Translations under genes and position numbers: made by a program
Assembly (NCBI GenBank): GCA_032161045.1
Contig: JAVHTH010000015.1
DNA length: 64,000 nt
Source: Fervidibacter sinensis
Lineage (GTDB): Bacteria; Armatimonadota; Fervidibacteria; Fervidibacterales; Fervidibacteraceae
Reading direction: 5' to 3' (one strand)
Notes under the pieces: model-generated
What the model was told of the DNA's origin: nothing
The model's input: only the letters and a program-made list of their open reading frames with translations
The model's database searches: none
Part shown: positions 60,197 to 64,000 of the stretch, one piece after another
Position numbering within the stretch: the first letter of the stretch is position 1
Layout: each line of letters opens with the position of its first letter

Positions 60197-61084
60197 ATGC
60201 GTGTGCAACTGTGGCAATGGATTGTTCTCGGAGTTAGCGTGGCTGTCTTGTTCCTGATAACGCTTCTAATTGCTGGCAAAAAGAAAAAAGTTTCGCCGGA
60301 AAACATAAGTGAGCCCGAGGAAGGACCGCCCGGCGATCGTGAAATGAGTTTTTGGGAACATTTGGCTGAACTTAGGTCGCGGTTGCTTTGGGCAATTTTT
60401 TTCTGGGCAGTTGGAAGTGTTATCGCGTGGAGTTATTACGACGAGATTTTCAGCCTGTTGGTTGCACCTATTGAACCAGCGCTGAGGAAATACGACATTC
60501 CCGTTACCATGCAGTCAATTTTTGAGCCTTTGATGCTGAAGTTGCAAATCAGCATTGCAGCAGGCTTGGTTATTGCCTTTCCCGGTATCCTCTACGAGGT
60601 CATGGCTTTCATCTGGCCAGCGCTTTACCCGCACGAAAAAAGGTTTGCCTTGAAACTTCTCCCCGCTTCACTTTTACTTTTCGGTGCAGGGGTTTTTCTC
60701 GCTTACAAACTTATCCCTGTGATGGCACTTTTCATGCTCCAAATAGGACTCCCACGAATGGACAACTCGGGGATAAAGGTTCAAGTTCTCAATTTTGCTC
60801 GGCAGTATCTTTGGTCAGTGGCAAAAATCGCTGCTGCTTGTGGAGTGATTTTTCAAATGCCATTGGTCATGATGTTTTTGGGAAAGTTAGGCATTGTGAC
60901 GGCAAAAGGGTTGTTGCACTACTGGCGTCACGCCATAGTTGCCATTTTCACCCTCTCCGCCATCATAACGCCAACAATAGACCCAGTTAACATGACACTG
61001 CTTGCGGGACCGATTGTCCTACTTTATTTCCTCAGTGTCCTACTCGTCTACCTGACCCAACCAAAGGAGCAAGAGACCTCTTGA
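60197..61084 (+). CDS. tatC: Sec-independent protein translocase TatC
   Basis: Core receptor of the twin-arginine translocase. 295 residues from ATG 60197 with six helices and the hallmark SFWEHLAELRSRLLW; further FEPLMLKLQISIAAGLVIAFPGILYEVMAFIWPALYPHEK and YLWSVAKIAAACGVIFQMPLVMMFLGKLGI. An extra N-terminal helix (about 7-28) and a KKKK linker precede the core; TatC usually begins near the HLxELR motif. A GTG two codons in is an alternative start. No tatA is beside it. Confidence 0.93.
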   Translation: MRVQLWQWIVLGVSVAVLFLITLLIAGKKKKVSPENISEPEEGPPGDREMSFWEHLAELRSRLLWAIFFWAVGSVIAWSYYDEIFSLLVAPIEPALRKYDIPVTMQSIFEPLMLKLQISIAAGLVIAFPGILYEVMAFIWPALYPHEKRFALKLLPASLLLFGAGVFLAYKLIPVMALFMLQIGLPRMDNSGIKVQVLNFARQYLWSVAKIAAACGVIFQMPLVMMFLGKLGIVTAKGLLHYWRHAIVAIFTLSAIITPTIDPVNMTLLAGPIVLLYFLSVLLVYLTQPKEQETS

Positions 61085-61089
61085 CTATG

Positions 61090-61326
61090 TCACTCCTCTG
61101 TTTTCGCTGTTGCTTCCGATTTTTCTTCTCGCTTCCTCGGTTGAGAACCTCGCCCGTAGTCGGTCACATGCCAACCGCTGCCTTTGAAGATAATTGGCAC
61201 AGGTCTAAAAAGTTTCCGTGCAGGTTGACCGCACTTATCGCACTTGACTTCGGGTCGTTCGTCTACGCCGTGAAAGACCTCAAAAGTGTGACCGCAGGCG
61301 TCGCAGTGATAATCGTAGACCGGCAT
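61090..61326 (-). CDS. FmdB-family zinc-ribbon protein
   Basis: 78 residues. MPVYDYHCDACGHTFEVFHGVDE, then KCDKCG: the FmdB/CxxC-CxxC-SSSS family pattern, with a basic, low-complexity tail (REEKSEATAKTEE). Proposed regulator or metal-binding protein; no specific role established. Convergent with tatC. Very common beside unrelated genes. Confidence 0.9.
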   Translation of the reverse strand: MPVYDYHCDACGHTFEVFHGVDERPEVKCDKCGQPARKLFRPVPIIFKGSGWHVTDYGRGSQPRKREEKSEATAKTEE

Positions 61327-61420
61327 AGCGAAAAATCACCTCCATAAGTTTCGGGTTAGGTCAATTTGCTGAAGGCGAAATTATGGCGCATTGTTTGGAG
61401 CAATGTAGAGGACAAATCCT

Positions 61421-61882
61421 TTACGAATTGTGCCGTCCCCTCAACGCCCTGTCCACTTCCCTTTTCATTTCCCGTTCCATAATCTCGCGGCGCCTATCCA
61501 CTTTCCTTTTACCCTTAGCCAACCCCAATTCAACCTTTGCGTAACCCCTTTCGTTGAAATAGATCCTGAGCGGGATGAGTGTCAGCCCCCGTTGCTGAGT
61601 CAACCCCATTAACCGGTCAATTTCCCGTCTGTGCATCAGCAACTTGCGAGGTTGGCGAGGGTCATAATTTCGTTGCAAAACAGGGTCGTAAGGCGCAATG
61701 TGCATATTGTAAAGCCAGAGTTCGCCTTTGTTGACACGGGCATATGCTTCCGAAAGGGAAACCTTACCTTGCCGAACCGACTTAACCTCAGGTCCAGTCA
61801 ACACTATGCCCGCTTCATAAGTCTCAAGGATGTCGTAATCGTGGCGCGCTTTGCGGTTGACGGTGACCGTCCGCTCTGGCAT
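61421..61882 (-). CDS. smpB: SsrA-binding protein
   Basis: Binds tmRNA and carries it to stalled ribosomes. 153 residues, the normal length. NRKARHDYDILETYEAGIVLTGPEVKSVRQGKVSL at the N terminus, GELWLYNMHIAPY and LIPLRIYFNERGYAKVELGLAKGKRKVDRR at the C terminus are family landmarks. The HEAT-repeat gene ends six bases upstream. No tmRNA gene was recognised in the window. Confidence 0.96.
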   Translation of the reverse strand: MPERTVTVNRKARHDYDILETYEAGIVLTGPEVKSVRQGKVSLSEAYARVNKGELWLYNMHIAPYDPVLQRNYDPRQPRKLLMHRREIDRLMGLTQQRGLTLIPLRIYFNERGYAKVELGLAKGKRKVDRRREIMEREMKREVDRALRGRHNS

Positions 61883-61888
61883 CTTCCA

Positions 61889-63316
61889 TCACTTCACTGG
61901 CGAGGAAATTGGCTGGGTTGTGGAACGAACGCGCCGTGTAGAACGCTTTGAAGCCAGCACGGTTAAACCTTTCGCTTGAGCAATTTCTTGCAAGGTTCTT
62001 GCTGCCTTCTGGGCTGCGCTGCTGACTTCTGGGATATTTGAACTTGCAACCCGTCTGAGAGTATCAATCGCCCTTGGGTCTCCCAGTTCTTCAAGTGCCT
62101 TAATTATTTGCAGCGCCGTTTGGGGATGAGGGTCAAAGACTGCTTGAATAAGTGGCATTACCGCTTTAGGGCTCTTCAATTTCGCCAACCCCAAAGCAGC
62201 GTGGTATCTGACACTCCACTCGGGGTCTTTAAGCGCTTCACACAGGCTGTCCAAAATATCTTCCCCACCAAGTTGGCTTAAACCTTGGACCGCAGTGAGG
62301 CGAATGAGCCAATCTGGATCGTGAAGAGCTTTTTTGAGGTATGGCTTCGCCATATGCTTGCCAACTTGAACCAACGCTTTTAGCGCTTGGAACCTCACCT
62401 CTTGGTCAGGGTCGCTCAACAATTTGCACAACGGTTCAAACAAGGATTTATCGGGGAAGCGAGCGATTGCCTGTATTGCCGACTGACGGACAAGCGGGTC
62501 TGGGTCTTTCAACGCCTTCACTAACTCCCTCAACGCCCTGCGGTCACCCATTGAACCGAGGACTTCCGCTGCAACCTGCCGAACCGTCTGATTGGGGTGC
62601 TTGAGGGCTTTCACCAACTGAGGCACAGATTCCTTCCCTATAGACATCAGGGCATCTCTCACCAAACGCCTCAATTCTGCACCATCGCGAGCCAAAATGT
62701 CCAAAAGGAAAGGAATCGCTTTCGGATCCTTCAATTTCCCAAGAGCCTCAATGGCGGTTCTGGAGAAATCGGCGCCACCGTGCATAACCAACTCCGTCAG
62801 CAACTTGAATGCTTTACGGCTTCCAATTTCCCCTAACGCTTCAACGATAAGGCGTTGAAGTTCGGGGGCTTCTTGAGTGAACCTCTCAAGCAAGACGGGA
62901 GCCGCTTCCTTCGCCCCAATCTTGCCCAAAATTTGAATAACCCAACGCCTAATGGCAAGTTCTTCATGATTAATCCGCTCAAGTAAAACGGGAACTGCAG
63001 GTTTCCCAATTTTTGCCAATGCCTCCGCCGCCGCCCTTTGGACAGTTAAACTGGAATCCGACAAAGTGGCAACTAAAGCACGAACCGCCTTTTCCGCACG
63101 GAGTTCCCCAAGAGCCATTGCGGCGACAAGGCGAACAAGATAATGTGGGCTTTTCTCAAGAGCCTCAATTAACAACGGGATAACTTGTTTGGCAGGTAAA
63201 GCGAGGATTTGTTTCAGGCTTTCTTCCGGCGTCGCTTCAGAACGCCCTTCCAGCCGCTTTAAAATCCTCTGAAGTTGCTGCCTCACTCCAGTCATTGTTG
63301 TCGCCTTCTTTGCCAT
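61889..63316 (-). CDS. HEAT-repeat (PBS lyase-type) scaffold protein
   Basis: 475 residues, nearly all HEAT repeats of about 31 residues: examples include LVRLVAAMALGELRAEKAVRALVATL, VRQVAAEVLGSMGDRRALRELVKALKD and VRYHAALGLAKLKSPKAVMPLI. About 12 repeats run from 50 to 440. The N terminus is basic (MAKKATTMTG) and the C terminus is basic and low-complexity. Function is not indicated by the fold. In tandem with smpB. Confidence 0.88.
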   Translation of the reverse strand: MAKKATTMTGVRQQLQRILKRLEGRSEATPEESLKQILALPAKQVIPLLIEALEKSPHYLVRLVAAMALGELRAEKAVRALVATLSDSSLTVQRAAAEALAKIGKPAVPVLLERINHEELAIRRWVIQILGKIGAKEAAPVLLERFTQEAPELQRLIVEALGEIGSRKAFKLLTELVMHGGADFSRTAIEALGKLKDPKAIPFLLDILARDGAELRRLVRDALMSIGKESVPQLVKALKHPNQTVRQVAAEVLGSMGDRRALRELVKALKDPDPLVRQSAIQAIARFPDKSLFEPLCKLLSDPDQEVRFQALKALVQVGKHMAKPYLKKALHDPDWLIRLTAVQGLSQLGGEDILDSLCEALKDPEWSVRYHAALGLAKLKSPKAVMPLIQAVFDPHPQTALQIIKALEELGDPRAIDTLRRVASSNIPEVSSAAQKAARTLQEIAQAKGLTVLASKRSTRRVRSTTQPISSPVK

Positions 63317-63387
63317 GGTTTCGCTATTCGGATGTCAGAGTGGCATCTTTTCGTCGCCCTAAATTATAACGCTTTCTGTGCCAAAAG

Positions 63388-64000
63388 TCAAGAGGTGGTA
63401 GCATTTGCCCGACGATAAATTATATAGGCTTGAACGATTATGGCAAGAATGAAGACAAAAATAAGCACCAAGAGCGCAAGGTCAAAACGAGGAGGCAGCA
63501 GAGGCGTAATCAAAAACAGCCCACCTATTGCCATAAACCCGTAACCTGCAGTCCTATTCACAGTGCGCCAAGCAGTCTCATTAACAAGCGTCCAAGGAAG
63601 CCTCACACCCGCAACCCAGTTTCGCTTTAATTTCGGTAACATGTTGCCAATAAAAATGAACAAAACTCCAATGGCAGGAAGCATTACAGGTCTTGGGCTG
63701 CTGAGCCATCCAAGTCCTACCGCTAAGGTCGCTGCGTGGATTGCGACCATAAAAGCAGCCATCAATGTTCGGATACCAAGCAGGAGTTTAAGGTCCGACT
63801 GTTCCAGTCTCAACTGTCCCTTTTCCGTTGCTGCCAGCCAGAAGCAGAGGGTGAGGACTCCCCACAGAATCGCCAGCATCAGAGGCATGAACCACAGTGT
63901 CATTTCCCGGCTCATCCACCCGTCAGGCTGCCACTGGGCGTTGAAGTGGGTAGGGACTTTTTCTGGCAAGTAAGGGTAAGCGAGCCAACCGAGTAGGAAG
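63388..64000 (-). CDS. SdpI / DUF1648-family membrane protein, partial at window edge
   Basis: The gene continues past the right edge of the window: the frame is open upstream of 63969 (FLLGWLAYPYLPEKVP). The visible 200 residues show the DUF1648 motif LPEKVPTHFNAQWQPDGWMSRE and then an SdpI-like set of five to six helices, with GNMLPKLKRNWVAGVRLPWTLVNETAWRTVNRTAG, the SdpI family signature. SdpI is the immunity protein against the SdpC toxin in Bacillus; many homologues have no known toxin. Confidence 0.9.
   Translation of the reverse strand, partial: FLLGWLAYPYLPEKVPTHFNAQWQPDGWMSREMTLWFMPLMLAILWGVLTLCFWLAATEKGQLRLEQSDLKLLLGIRTLMAAFMVAIHAATLAVGLGWLSSPRPVMLPAIGVLFIFIGNMLPKLKRNWVAGVRLPWTLVNETAWRTVNRTAGYGFMAIGGLFLITPLLPPRFDLALLVLIFVFILAIIVQAYIIYRRANATTS

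Noticed and set aside
61300..61900. Looked for a tmRNA gene beside smpB
   Set aside because: No tRNA-like ends or tag-peptide frame are seen in the short gaps here.

Overview
The window looks like a chromosomal segment from a thermophilic, flagellated, polysaccharide-degrading bacterium. The gene mix fits the Armatimonadota / Fervidibacter-like lineage: many secreted or unusual glycoside hydrolases, DUF1559 pseudopilin, DUF6785 membrane protein, HEAT-repeat and zinc-ribbon proteins, and branched-polyamine synthesis. That placement is inferred from gene content, not from a marker-gene tree. I recognised no rRNA, tRNA, CRISPR array, phage or transposase gene.

Layout. 1-3.75 kb: a large secreted protein gene split by a tandem pair of palindromic repeats. 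3.9-7.1 kb: a polyamine operon (bpsA, pdaD, speD, speE) behind a good sigma-70-type promoter and a strongly structured leader. 7.1-10 kb (minus): a Ser/Thr kinase with two FHA proteins. 10-20.5 kb: NUDIX hydrolase, a Tat-exported fucose-isomerase-like protein, a GH35 beta-galactosidase, an unknown KOW/barrel-sandwich protein, nagB, an FGGY sugar kinase, panD and a zinc-ribbon membrane protein. 20.5-24.8 kb: a degenerate EAL-HDOD protein and the flgM-flgN-flgK-flgL operon, both behind sigma-28-like promoters. 24.9-31.5 kb: a GHL10/DUF187 glycosidase, a decayed toxin-antitoxin locus, an aspartate aminotransferase and a GH50-like agarase-family enzyme. 31.6-35.9 kb (minus): one protein of about 1430 residues joining fatty acyl reductase, acyl-activating ligase, carrier protein and acyltransferase. 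36-42 kb: a LysM/copper-amine-oxidase-N secreted protein and a histidine kinase plus hybrid kinase pair. 42-51.6 kb: Uma2 nuclease, orphan [2Fe-2S] protein, glyS, aldo/keto reductase, ROK kinase, redoxin, DUF429-DUF309 fusion, haem-protein-like membrane protein, hypA, nrdR. 51.7-64 kb: a propeller glycosidase-like protein, DUF6785, pseudopilin, Gfo/Idh/MocA oxidoreductase, SNase, LuxE-like synthetase, two small heat shock proteins, tatC, an FmdB zinc ribbon, smpB, a HEAT-repeat protein and a partial SdpI-family protein.

How the genes fit together. Carbohydrate use is the main theme (GH35, GH50-like, GHL10, NagB, FGGY and ROK kinases, Gfo/Idh). Thermophily is suggested by branched polyamines and paired sHSPs. 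A second theme is repeat invasion of genes: a 170-bp palindromic pair breaks one gene and its exact removal restores a 1112-codon frame; GC-rich palindromes sit in frame three times in the fatty-acyl megaenzyme; a 36-bp nested palindrome sits in frame in flgM. These, the polyamine leader, the megaenzyme and the sigma-28 promoters are the observations most worth following.
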